From HOT-345 sp963531535 (GTDB lineage Bacteria; Patescibacteriota; Gracilibacteria; Absconditabacterales; Absconditicoccaceae), in the NCBI GenBank assembly GCA_963531535.1, contig CAUSGX010000003.1:1-64000 (forward strand): 64,000 bases of DNA, in the 5' to 3' direction. The notes under the pieces were generated by a model. The model was given only the letters and a program-made list of their open reading frames with translations. It was not told the DNA's origin and did not search any database. Below, one piece after another: positions 8,683 through 19,363 of this stretch (position 1 is the first letter of the stretch; each line of letters opens with the position of its first letter). A program made the translations under genes and the position numbers.

Positions 8683-9966
8683 ATGCCTCAACAGCTTTGT
8701 CCTTTTGTATCCTCTACGCCAGAGATTGATCAGCTTTTCTTAGAGCTAGAGCAGGTTTTTCCGTATCCTAAAAAGGCTGGAGTTGCTGTATCAGGAGGGA
8801 GCGATAGTATGCTTTTGAGTTATCTTTTAGTGAGCTTCTTTGCGAAAAAAGGTCGGAATTCAGATTTTTTGTACTTTTTGCATTGCAATCATGCAGTGAG
8901 ACCAGAAAGTGAATATGAAGCTCAGGAGCTCCAAAAACTCTTCCATTGATGGCAATTTGAAATTATTAAAAGACAAGAAAAAGCTGATCCAACCGAGGAA
9001 AATTTGAGGAACCGAAGATATGCAGCTTTTCAAAAAAAGATGGAAGAAAAGGAGCTAGAAGTCTTGTTCCTCTGACATAATCTCACTGATAGGATAGAGT
9101 CGAGCCTGCTAAATATGATCCGTGGCTGTGGAATTAAATGATTTTTGAGTATGCAAAAGATGAGTTCTCATCATCTCCTTTGATGAAAAACTGTTGTGAG
9201 GCCACTTTTAGATTTGACGAAGCAAGAGATTCTTAGGCTTTGCACTGAGTTGTCAATTCCCTATTTTGTGGACCAGAGTAATTTTGAACCAGATATGAGC
9301 TTGAGAAATTTAGTTAGAAATCAATTTCTTTTTCCACTTTGAGAGCTGAAATTTGAAGATAAAAAAAATGGAAAAGAGAGAGAAAATCAGTTTTTCCAAA
9401 GTCGAATGCAAATCTATTCGGCATTAGAAGAGAAAAACCAGAAATCTGACTTGATTCCTCTTACTCTCAACCCACTTTTACAGGTCAAAAAAGCCTTTCT
9501 TTGGCAGAGAGAAAAAGTGGGGAAGGTTAAAAAATCTGGAATTGCTCAGCTATTCGCTTCATTACAAATTCATATTTCCAAATGAGAGCTAGAACTTCGA
9601 GAGAAGCGATATGCCGATAAGGTTCAAGGGTATCGCGAATATCCGTGATGGACAGTATTTCTCAGCTATGGAGGTATGTATTTTTTCCAAGCAGAAACAA
9701 AGTTCTGGGAAAAACTATTAAATCAAGAGCGAGAACTTACAAAAGTTTGAATTCAGAATTTTTGACCTTTTTCTCTTGAGATCAAGGAAGATATGCTATG
9801 AGGAATGCTAAGATTCCCTAGGGAAAATGATCATTTTAAAGGGAAAACGCTCAAAAAACGAATGATCAATAGGAAAATCCCGATTTTTCTCAGAAATTCA
9901 GTTCCTCTTGTAGAAAAGAGCGGAAACATTATAGTTGTTTTTGATTCTTTGTGCTTTAGCTTTTAA
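8683..9966 (+). CDS. tilS: tRNA(Ile)-lysidine synthase
   Basis: A 427-residue TilS, which converts C34 of the CAU-anticodon tRNA-Ile to lysidine using ATP and lysine. The PP-loop ATP motif SGGSDS is at residues 37-42, followed by FLHCNHAVR, ENLRNRRY, GHNLTDRIES, MIRGCG and VRPLLDLTKQEI, all in family order; the C-terminal half is the TilS substrate-binding region. Numerous family glycines (for example GHN, MIRGCGIKG) are partly UGA-coded. Start ATG 8683 has a plausible promoter and no rival in frame. The next two genes follow closely and may share its transcript. Confidence 0.9.
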
Positions 9967-9977
9967 TATTCTAACTA

Positions 9978-10511
9978 ATGGAGCAACTCCAAAATTATTG
10001 GGCGCAGTATCTCTCTTTTCAGACTAAGGCCTTTGCAGAGATACAGACTTTTACTGGACTTTCTGCTGAAACCTTGCAGATTATTGGTTGGGTTCTTCTC
10101 GCTTATGCGGTGCTTTTTTTACTCGTCTTACCGCTACATCGCTATTGTACTAGAAAAAAACTCTGACTCCAAAAATCTTTGGTAATGCAGATTGATGAGA
10201 TGATCTATCTTTTGGCAAAGCATCAGCACTTGCTCAATCTTGATCTTGGAAAACTCTGATGAAATCCAAATATTGCTTTGATGAAAACGATCTTCTGAGA
10301 GGGAAAATATGACTATATCCAGAGCTGGGAAGTTATCCTTATGAATATTCACAAGGTTGAACAAGTTCTCTGAAGAAAGGTAATTTCGCTAGAAAGTGAA
10401 CAGGCTCTTGCAAAAGAGGTGAAAAACTATCACTTCACATCAGTATTTTGAACTGTTCTCAAGTGGATTCTAGGAATCTCTACTTTGGGAATCTATTTTT
10501 TGATCGGATAG
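9978..10511 (+). CDS. hypothetical membrane protein
   Basis: About 177 residues starting 12 nt after tilS. Two hydrophobic segments are visible: one near residues 35-55 (IIGWVLLAYAVLFLLVLPL) and one at the C-terminus (WILGISTLGIYFLIG). Between them is a charged, helical, probably cytoplasmic region of about 100 residues. I recognise no family; the arrangement loosely recalls LemA-like proteins, but no motif supports that. The reading continues through several UGA-Gly codons to TAG. Close spacing on both sides suggests an operon with tilS and the next membrane gene. Confidence 0.65.
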
Positions 10512-10539
10512 GAATTTTAGTATATCACTAGTGAGACCT

Positions 10540-10809
10540 ATGAAATTTTTGAAAAAAGTGATTTATCATCTGTTCTTGGCGTTTAGAGGGATTTTCTTTC
10601 TAGTTTTTAACTTTGTTTCTAATCTTTCTTTGTTAGCTTCAGTCGTTGTATTTCTGTTGTATTTTTTTCAAGATAAACAAGCGAAAATACTGGTTCTAGG
10701 CTTTGCTTGTCTTGGTTTTTTCTTGCTGATGTACTTGCTCAAGCATTTTTATGATAAGATCATCTTCTGGGCTAAACCAGATGATGTAGAACTTATGCTT
10801 TTCAAATAA
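10540..10809 (+). CDS. small hypothetical membrane protein
   Basis: About 89 residues with a basic start (MKFLKKVIYH) and two or three hydrophobic segments covering residues 10-70 (GIFFLVFNFV, LLASVVVFLLYFF, LVLGFACLGFFLLMYLL), ending in a short charged tail. ATG 10540 is preferred because GTGAG precedes it; GTG 10531 is an in-frame alternative. There is no UGA codon. Function is unknown. It is 28 nt downstream of the previous membrane protein. A poly-A/poly-T copy of the dispersed element (10825-10833) follows the stop. Confidence 0.6.
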   Translation: MKFLKKVIYHLFLAFRGIFFLVFNFVSNLSLLASVVVFLLYFFQDKQAKILVLGFACLGFFLLMYLLKHFYDKIIFWAKPDDVELMLFK

Positions 10810-10858
10810 ACTAAAATACAAAAAAATCAGATTTTTTTAAATGTTATAGGTGCAATCA

Positions 10859-11599
10859 ATGCTTTCATTTTTACTCTATGGGATACTGGGATTCCAGGAG
10901 CTTAAACTCTCACTACTGGAGCCAAATCAGGCATCAGTTGAGCAAGTATATACTGCAGAGTTGCAATCTTCCCCCTATGTGAAAATGAAAGGTGTCCCTT
11001 CAACTTTTACTACACTTTTTGGTGAGTATCAGGCGGCTACTATTCTCAAGAAATATAATCCTGATCTAGCTTTGAGTGAGACGGGGAACTTTAATGAGGT
11101 TGAGAGTTTCCGTTTTCCGCTGATTTATCCAGAGCTGGAGGAGTATTTCCCACATACTGCGATAGAACTTCCAACTCGCCTTGATCTCACTCAAAAGGAA
11201 AAAAATGTACTCAAGAGTCAGTATTTGCTTGTGATTGCGCATACGGATTTAGAGAGGACAGCACTAGGATTTTATTATGATGGGAAACTCACGCTTGCAA
11301 CCTTCATCTCAATAGGTAAGAAAAATATGAGATCAAAAGAAGGAATTTTCTCACTCGGGCATGATAGTATCTTTTATCGTTCACGCATGTTTAATGGCGA
11401 GCCAATGCCGTATGCGTTGCGTTATTCTGGACCATATTTTCTTCATCGAGGGGAGAGTGATGGAACCTACCGCTCTCATGGATGTGTTAGGGTGCCTGGA
11501 ATCTATCAAAAGTGGCTCTATGAGCATCTTCCAAGCTCTTGAGCAGATCTGCGCATTATCGTGCATAAACCTTATGAAATAACCTTATTCAAAAAATAA
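10859..11599 (+). CDS. L,D-transpeptidase (YkuD family)
   Basis: About 246 residues with the YkuD catalytic motif YRSHGCVRVPG near the C-terminus (Cys about 209, His about 207). These enzymes form 3-3 peptidoglycan cross-links or attach proteins to peptidoglycan outside the membrane. Upstream are a family-like substrate region (GKLTLATFISIGKKNMRSKEGIFSLG) and an N-terminal hydrophobic MLSFLLYGILGF that may act as a signal anchor. ATG 10859 has AGGTG at a good distance and is preferred over GTG 10850. The reading passes one UGA (SS-G-ADLRII) to end at TAA. A copy of the dispersed element lies just downstream. Confidence 0.85.
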
Positions 11600-11670
11600 A
11601 AAATCAGATTTTTTCTTTCTTTTAGAGATTAAAAAACTATATTCTAAGTGCTTTATTTTAAAGATAACTG

Positions 11671-12699
11671 ATGAAAACCTTAGCGATAGAAACGAGTTGT
11701 GATGATACTTCTTTAGCGATTGTATCCGAGGAAAATGGAAATTTTCAGGTGCAAGATATTCTTGCTTATTCTCAGATCCAGGAGCATCAAAAATTTGGGG
11801 GAGTAGTTCCTGAACTAGCTTCAAGGCTCCATAGCGAAAAAATTATCGCAATCCTCCAGAGTTTAGGGTTAGAGCGTATCAAAGATGTTGACTTTATCTC
11901 AGTTACAACTGAGCCTGGACTCCCAGGATCATTAGTTGTTGGAAAGACGGTTGCTTCCTTGCTTGGAGAGTTTTATCAGAAGGAGGTGATTCCTGTTTAT
12001 CATATTTGGGGACATGTATTTTCGATTTTGCTTGAGAGAAATATTCAGGATCTTAAGCTACCTATGGTAATATTGACTGCCTCAGGAGGGCATAACGATA
12101 TTTACTTGATAGAAGATCTCTCACAGCAAACACCAAAAAAATCTGATTTCCCTCAGTGGGAGTATGCAGGCTTCAAGATCACAAAACTCTGATGGACATT
12201 AGATGATGCAGCAGGGGAGTGTTTTGATAAGGTATCAAGAATGCTCTGGGGTCCCTACCCATGAGGAGTCTGGATATCAGAAAAAGCCCGCTTGTGAAAG
12301 CCAAATCCGCTTGTAAATTTCAAAAGGATATTCCTCGCTCATGAAAAATATGAATTTAGCTTTTCAGGGATGAAGAGTCAGGTTTCTTTTCTTCTAGAAA
12401 AGCTCAAAAAAGACTGAGTAGAGCTTACTGAGCAGCTGATTTGTGATATCGCTTATGATTTTCAGGAGGCTGTAGTTGAGGTTTTGGCAAAAAAACTAGT
12501 CCAAGCAGCAGAAGAATACTGAGCGAAAACCCTTGGTCTAGCCGGTGGAGTCTCAGCAAATGAGAGAATATCTGAAGTCATCCGCCAGCTTCTTGATAAA
12601 AAAAAGCTCGAAATCTCCTTTCTCTCACCAGTTAAAAAGCTCTACTCAACAGACAATGGAGCGATGATTGGTGTGGCAGGCTTACTCGCAAAAAGATAA
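11671..12699 (+). CDS. tsaD: tRNA N6-threonylcarbamoyladenosine transferase
   Basis: A 342-residue TsaD (Kae1/YgjD), which transfers the threonylcarbamoyl group to A37 of ANN-decoding tRNAs. Seen: LAIETSCDDTS, GGVVPELASRLH, TTEPGLPGSLVVGK, the metal-binding HIWGH, TASGGHNDIY, and the C-terminal LAGGVSANERI and DNGAMIGVAG. Length equals the family norm. Several glycines are UGA. The variable loop TPKKSDFPQW carries a copy of the dispersed element (12140-12148), as expected if the element is tolerated where the protein is flexible. A strong terminator follows. Confidence 0.93.
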
Positions 12700-12726
12700 A
12701 AACTCTGATCTTTGTCAGAGTTTTTT
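12700..12726 (+). terminator. terminator after tsaD
   Basis: Stem AACTCTGA / TCAGAGTT with a six-base loop followed by TTTTTT, directly after the stop codon. Confidence 0.85.
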
Positions 12727-12873
12727 GATTTTCATATTTTGGAGATTGATAGGCTATGTGCTTTTTTGCTTGATATTTGTAGTGTTATCTAGCTAATCTT
12801 TGACTTGATTTTTTAGGAGCAATCCTGATTATTAAGGAGGTTGTATTTTCTTTTATTATTTCAAAAAATAAAG

Positions 12874-14676
12874 ATGAAAAAACTTCTCAAGGTTTTAAGG
12901 AATTGGGGGAAAACTTTCCAACTCGCTCCGATTTCTTATCTTTTATTGGCTGGCTTGACTGGATATGTAGTTTGGCTAATTTCAACAAAATTTATGCCTT
13001 TTGGCAGTAGAGACGAGACTCATATAGCGGTTATCTGAGGTCTGCTTTTTGCTTTTATTTTTAGCTGCTATGGACTTTTATTCCAGATCAATAGAAGCAA
13101 GAAAACAACTAAACACCGATGGATAAGCCTCTGACTGCAGGCGCTTGCATTACCAATAGGATATGGAATATATAGATGGTTTCTTTTTTTGATAAATGTA
13201 TGAGATGAAAGCTGAAGCGGATTTTATCAAGTTCAGGCAATAACTGCTTGGGGGTTACTAATCCTTGGGACCTTCTTACTTATTGGATTCCTCTGGAGAA
13301 AAAGAGAAAAAGGGATTTGGATCTCTTGGAATATCTTTCTACAATCAATTTGGCTCGGAGGATTAGCATCTTTAGTGCTATGGATTGGAATTAGTGGAAG
13401 CATTTTTTCTATTGATAAGCTGTTTTTTGAGGATTTATTTCAGGGTAGAATCTATGAATATCTAGCTGCGGTATGTTTTATCTTTGTGAATGGAACTTTC
13501 ATTCTTAACTATTATAATTATAGCTTGGAGGAAACAATACCAAAAGATGAAAAATCAGATTTCTCTCTTTTACCATCAAAAGCTAGGAAAATATTTGGAA
13601 ATTATATTTTCTTGCCACTAACAATCTTGTATTTCTTGATCCTATTTGCATACGTGATTAAAATTGCAATTACAGGGATCTGGCCTAAAGAGATCGTTGT
13701 TTATATGGGAACTGGATATTTTGCGTTTGCTATACTCTGCTATTACTTCATCTATCCAGAAGAATCTTCTTTTTTCGACAAGCTAAAAAACTGTATTTTA
13801 ATCAGCTTTTTCTTTGTTAGTGGTCTCATGAGTTATGCAATTGGGGTGAGAATCAATCAATATGGATTAACGATGAGAAGAGGTATTATTATGCTTATTG
13901 CAATATGTATTTTGCTCTATCCATTACTTGGTTTACTTTTCAAAAATCATAGATTAAGTCTACTCATGTACACTATTGTTTGAGTATTTGGAGTTGGAAT
14001 TTTCGGCCCCGTAAACATAGATCAGCTCGCACTCTCAAGCCAACTTTCTAGATTAAATGATCTCTTGGCTGAGGAAAACATGCAAATACCTCTTGGAAGT
14101 TGAGCTTTAAGTTGATTGACAGGAGAAAGTGTTTATCAGATTTCTGAAAAAATTAGCTATATTGCTGATAACTACCTTTCAGTTGGAATGAATCAGATTC
14201 TCGAAGAAAAAGATATTTGTAAAGAAGATTTTCGAAGATGTAGTCCATATGTGAAAGTTTATTTAGGGATTGATCCTAATGATATTCAGTATGATTTTGA
14301 TCGTACTCCTTCAAGAGCATCGGAATATTTGAGTTTTGTTTCTAGAGATGCTATCTGAGAGAGCTGATTGAATATCAAGGAATATAGCAAGATCTACGAT
14401 GTTTCAAAGAGACCTTTTGAGGTTGAATCCGCTGGAAAAACTACAATAATAGATTCTAGAGAGCTTATTATCCCTCATCTTGATGAACTTCTTGCTATTT
14501 CAAAAAAGGAAGGGGATAAGGATTACCCTCCTTATGAGATTTCAACTGGGGATATGAAGTTTCTTGTTACGATAGTTTATGCTGATAAGGAGTATCTTGA
14601 ATGAATCGAGAATGGATGAATAACAGGACATACCTGGAATATAGATACTATGGGAGGATATCTCCTTATTAAATAA
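12874..14676 (+). CDS. DUF4153-like polytopic membrane protein
   Basis: A 600-residue protein with about ten or more membrane helices in its first two thirds and a soluble C-terminal part of about 200 residues. The region LPLTILYFLILFAYVIKIA...WPKEIVVYMGTGYFAFAILCYYFIYP and the later RINQYGLTMRR resemble DUF4153 family proteins, whose function is unknown. Several in-frame UGA codons occur, including IGESGLNI. The start is uncertain: ATG 12874 is used, but a perfect AAGGAGG ends at 12840, too far away, directly before an in-frame TTG 12841. A copy of the dispersed element (13553-13561) encodes EKSDFSLL in a loop. Confidence 0.68.
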
Positions 14677-14702
14677 TTTTATGTAGAAAAAATCAGTAGT
14701 GA

Positions 14703-16619
14703 ATGGATTATCAGAGCCTTGTCCTGGACTTTTTAGAGCAGGGGGATTTTAATGCAGAGAAGCTCAAAGACTATCAAAGAGCCTTTGCAAAACAAAACGG
14801 AATGCAGACTTTGCCCAGTAAATCACAGATATTACAGGCATATTTTCAGCTTGTTGAGGAGAAAAAAATAAATAAAAATTCTGATTTTGAACTTTTGCTT
14901 CGTAAGAGATCGATTCGTTCACTCTCTGGGATTGTCTCAGTTCAAGTCCTAACAAAGCCCTACCCTTGTCCATCAAGATGCATTTTTTGTCCAAATGATC
15001 CTGATATGCCAAAAAGCTATATCAAGTCCGAGCCTGGAGCAATGAGAGCACGATTGAACCAGTTTGATCCCATAAAACAAGTCTATAATAGGTTATACTC
15101 ACTCAAACAAACTGGGCATAAAACTGATAAAATTGAGATGATTGTGTTGGGTTGAACCTGGGATTTCTATCCAAGAGATTACAAAATTGACTTTGTAAAG
15201 AAACTCTATGATGCCTGCAATACTTTTTCTCAACTGCAAATAGAAAGCACGGTTTGAACTTCAGAATGGAAATATGGTTTTAAAATTCTGAATGAAGACG
15301 AAGTTCAGCTTTCAAATTCTTTGTCAGAAGCTATAACTCTCAATGAAACCGCTGAAAATAGGATCATCTGACTTACGATTGAGACGACGCCTCTTTTTGT
15401 GACTTGGCAAAATTGTAAAGAGCGAAGAGAAATGGGAGTGACGAGAATAGAAATGGGAGTTCAGTCTACAAATAACACCGTTCTTGACCTGAATCAAAGG
15501 GGCCATCATATTCAAGAAGTAAGAAAGGCACTGCATCGTATGAGACAATTTGGATTTAAGATTTCGATTCATATTATGCCAGGGCTCTATGGATCAAATC
15601 CTGAGATGGATATTCAGACCTTTAGGGATATCTACGCAGATCCTTGGCTTCAACCAGATGAAATCAAATTTTATCCGACTTCTGTGATTCCGAATACCGA
15701 ACTCTATACTCTTTATCTCCAAGGGAAGTATCAGCCAATTACGACTCAGGAAATCTCGCATATTATCAAAACAACTTTTCGTGAAATTATTCCTCCATAT
15801 ACGAGGATTAAAAGACTGATTCGTGATATCCCAGCTACTGAGATCGCCGCTGGCTCAAATGTAACCAATCTTTCTCAACTCATGCATGAATCTTTATTGA
15901 AAGAATATAAAAAAGCTGATTCAGTCTTTTTATCTGATTTTTACAAAAGACTTTATCCAAACCTCAAATACTTTAATGATCAAGAAGCTTTTTATGCAGA
16001 GCTAAAAGTACTTGTAGCTGAAAATCAACAGCAGTTAGATCAACTCCCTAGTCAAGAGCAATGAGATATCAACTTCTTTTCTTATCCAGAAGAGGTTCGC
16101 ACTCAGAGCTTGATTTTAGGTGAGAAGCCTGATCTGGAAAAGTATCGTCATTTTGTAAGCTTGGATACAAGAAGCAGAGAAATGAGAAATAAAACTGAAG
16201 AAACTCAGCATTTGAACCTTGTTGTAAGAAGTTATCTTTCTTCGGTTGGAAACGAGTTTTTCATTAGTTTTGAAGATGAACTTGGATATTTATATGGATT
16301 TACGCGTTTGCTTTTGCCTAGAGAAGGAGAAAGTATTGAGCGAGATGGACTCTGAGAAAATACGGCTCTTATTAGAGAACTTCATGTATATGGTAGCCTT
16401 CAGAGTATTCAGACCTCTGAACAGGAACAAGAGAATCAAAAGGTTCAGCATACAGGAATTGGTAAAAGACTCCTAGAATGTGCAGAAAAAATAGCAACTC
16501 TCTCATGATATCAGAGACTTTCAGTGATTTCGGGAGTTGGTGTAAGAGAATATTATCGCAAACTTGGATATCAGTCCGAGGGAACCTATGTTGTGAAAGA
16601 GCTAGTTATGAGTAATTAG
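14703..16619 (+). CDS. Elp3-like tRNA-modifying radical SAM acetyltransferase
   Basis: A 638-residue Elp3 homologue. Family members use a radical-SAM domain and acetyl-CoA to modify U34 of tRNA. The iron-sulfur motif is C89-P-S-R-C93-I-F-C96, followed by PNDPDMPKSYIKSEPGAMRA. Then come the radical-SAM core (GLTIETTP, RIEMGVQS, HIMPGLYGSNPEMD), the tRNA/acetyl region (RIKRLIRDIPA) and a C-terminal GNAT domain (GIGKRLLECAEKIA, GVGVREYYRKLGY). Eukaryotic and archaeal Elp3 share this order; bacterial copies are known but patchy. Several glycines at conserved sites are UGA. It may be transcribed with the preceding gene, 26 nt upstream. Confidence 0.88.
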
Positions 16620-16652
16620 ACGAATGATTAAGAAATTTAAGCGATTAAAAAA

Positions 16653-16676
16653 ACCAGATTTTTCTGGTCTTTTTTT
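16653..16676. terminator. bidirectional terminator between elp3-like gene and PKD gene
   Basis: Stem ACCAGA (16653-16658) / TCTGGT (16663-16668) with A run before and T run after, between two convergent genes. One arm resembles the dispersed element. Confidence 0.75.
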
Positions 16677-16685
16677 GTGCTAATG

Positions 16686-19196
16686 TTATCTGACTCTGAA
16701 GGTCATCGATTGTTCGACAGTTTGTTCATCTTCGAATTCAATTGAAACCTTGATAGTGTATGTTCATTTTTTATCGAAGGTTTTTGTCATCTCGATACAT
16801 TCTCTACCATCACAAGAAAGCGGCTGGCTCTCATCTCCGAAAGTCCAATAGACTTTTTTTGGGAGACCATTGAAATCAAGACTGAAAACGACAGGTTCGC
16901 CTATTCTAGCTTCTTGGGTAGGATGAGAGGTTGAGGAGATATCAAGTTTGATGAGTTGTTTGTTAACAATAATTGGATTTTCTAGTCCAAAACTGAGTGA
17001 ACGACCTTTTTTCGTAAACACAGATACTTTAGGACTAAATGTTCACTGATTTTTCTCTACATTATAGTAGTAGGTATGTTTGATAACTGCATTTGAGAGG
17101 TTGTTTTGGACTTTCCCGTCTCAGAAGTCTCGTGAGAAATATGCTATTTCATCATCTGGATCATTTAATTTTGTTGCTGAGGCATCGAGTGTGGTTGTAA
17201 AGGGAGAGAATCCTGAGGTTTCACCTATGATTTTTAGATCTCAAACGATATCATCAAGTCAGATTTTTGTTGTTAATTCTTCTTGATATTTAAGTCCGCG
17301 AACTTTATCTTCAATCTGGATCATGATTTTGTGTTCCTTGGAATCTCTGACATCAAAGAGATATTCATCACTGTTTGTCTCTACGATTGGCTTACCGTCG
17401 TAGAGGATACGCACAATTGTGTCGTAGGTTTTCGGATCGATAGAGGTAAGTTTCAGCTTTAGCTTCGTTGGAACTTCTGTCAGAGGAATAGACTTTGTTT
17501 CTAGAATTTGTTGAATATTTAGTTTTTGAAAGTTTGTAGTTCTAGGAGTTGAAGAGGATATCTCATAATTTACGGTATAAGAGGCTTTATCTGTCAGTCT
17601 TATAACCTCTTTACAAGAACCAGCCTTTCCCTCTGCTGTTATAAAGTTCATTTTTACGAGATATGCTCCTTGCCCAGGGAATCTGTAATCAAAGTTCATA
17701 CCATAGGTCTTGCCTTGTAATTCATCAAGAACTTGATTGGTTGCATTATCCATGACTAAGTAAGAATAGTCTGAAATATATTTCTCTCCACCATCAAGGA
17801 AGTTTACATTGATGATATAGTCGTTTACTTTCTTTTGTTCAAAGGCGATTTTACATACTGGTAGGAGCGATTTCTCAACTCTTAATGGAAATGAGAATTT
17901 GATTCCATTTCATAATTCTGGCAAGGTGAAACTTGGATAGTATACTTCAGCTTTTTCATAATTGAAAATAAAGCTGGTATCATCTGCCTTGTCTTCATTC
18001 CCGTCTCCATCTCAATCTCGGCTAATGCGATAGTTTTTGAGGCCTAAGTCTCTGAAGACCTGATCAGCATTGATTGTAACTCCGACGGGAAGCGGTCAAA
18101 CGATCATTTCATTTTCAGAAAGCTCAAGTTTCTTGTCTTCTGGGACGGAGAAAGTGAGCTCAGACGCTACATTTACTGTTTTGATTGGATAAGTTCAGGT
18201 TTGTTGAATGTTTTGGGCATCAGTATATCCTACGATAAGGGAAACGGTATAATTCCCCTTCTTAGTATAGAAGCAGGATCCATTGAAAAAATCTGTTCCT
18301 CCATAATTTAGGATCTGTCCGTTTCCACAGTCGAGTTGTACTGTTTGCGGAACATAATTACCGATTTGAAGCCCAATATAGGTTTTAAAGTTTTGGGTTA
18401 GTAGTTTGAACGGAATATTTACTGGGGCGATTAGAAGTGAGGATTTAGAAATCTGAGAAAATTGGGTAGAGTTTTCTTTTGTCGGTTGATGCACATAAGA
18501 GAGCAGTACTTCATCAGGATTTGCAAGTGCATCTACTTGGATTTTTCAGATTTCTCCTAAAAGCTTTGTCCCAGCTCCTAGTGCAAGTCACAATACAAAT
18601 ACCCCGATAAAAATTCCCCCATAATACCAGGCTTTGGGTTTATTTTTTACTGTAAAGCTCTTGTAGACATTCATAATGATCACAATAATCCCAACGAGCA
18701 TAATCACGATCATCACTGTAAGTGAAAGTCCTGAGAGGAGGGATTTCGCTGTTGATGGACTAATTCCAAGTGATCCAAGTCCGCTGAGCTGAGCTGGATT
18801 TTGTACCAGATAGTAAAACAAAAAGAGCAGTCCTATAACCAAAAAGAAAATAATTGCTCCACATCAGATAAAGATTGACTTTACTGAGATATTCCTTGTG
18901 GCTCAGCTTTTGATAACGACATCTTTATTTACCTGAAGATTTGAATATCCTAAAAGCTTCAGTTTTTCCTGATTTTTTTGATAGTATTCACTCAGTTGCT
19001 TGAGCTGGGCTTGATATTTGAGCATTTCATCTGAGGTCATATTTGGGTGTCCCTGAATATAGACCACAACTTGATTATATAATGCCTGCAATTTTTGTTG
19101 CTCTTGCAAGATCTCTTGGATTTTCTGCTCTTCATTAAGCGGGTTTACACCTGCTGTTTGAGATGAATTCTGGAGGAAATTTTCGTTACCTGCCAT
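16686..19196 (-). CDS. membrane-anchored PKD-domain surface protein
   Basis: A single 836-residue frame under code 25. Residues 1-100 are a Gln-rich coiled-coil-like cytoplasmic region. Three hydrophobic helices follow (IIFFLVIGLLFLFYYLV, VMIVIMLVGIIVIIM, GIFIGVFVLGLALGAG). The rest is extracytoplasmic beta-rich sequence with at least two PKD-like domains near the C-terminus (DFGDGKVQNNL...; VYWTFGDES...KGTYTIKVSIEF) and earlier Ig/PKD-like repeats with KGNYTVSL and GDGDGNEDKADD. PKD domains mediate extracellular binding, so a role in surface contact is plausible but unproven. A standard-code reading would split it into five pieces. Confidence 0.78.
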
Positions 19197-19299
19197 TTTG
19201 TTTTTTGTTTACTGATATAAATCAAGATAATTATAGCCAGATTTCAGTTTTTTGCAAATTTTTAGCTAAGAAATCCAAGTTTATCTATACCTATTTTCA

Positions 19300-19340
19300 A
19301 AAAAATAAAAAACTGAATAACTCAAAGGATATTCAGTCTT
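19300..19340 (-). terminator. terminator after thrS
   Basis: Stem ACTGAATA / TATTCAGT around a ten-base loop; on the minus strand it is followed by TTTTTT, about 25 nt past the thrS stop. Confidence 0.75.
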
Positions 19341-19363
19341 TCCTATATTTTTAAATGTTATAA

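Noticed and set aside
10850..10858. GTG start for the L,D-transpeptidase
   Set aside because: ATG 10859 has AGGTG at a better distance.
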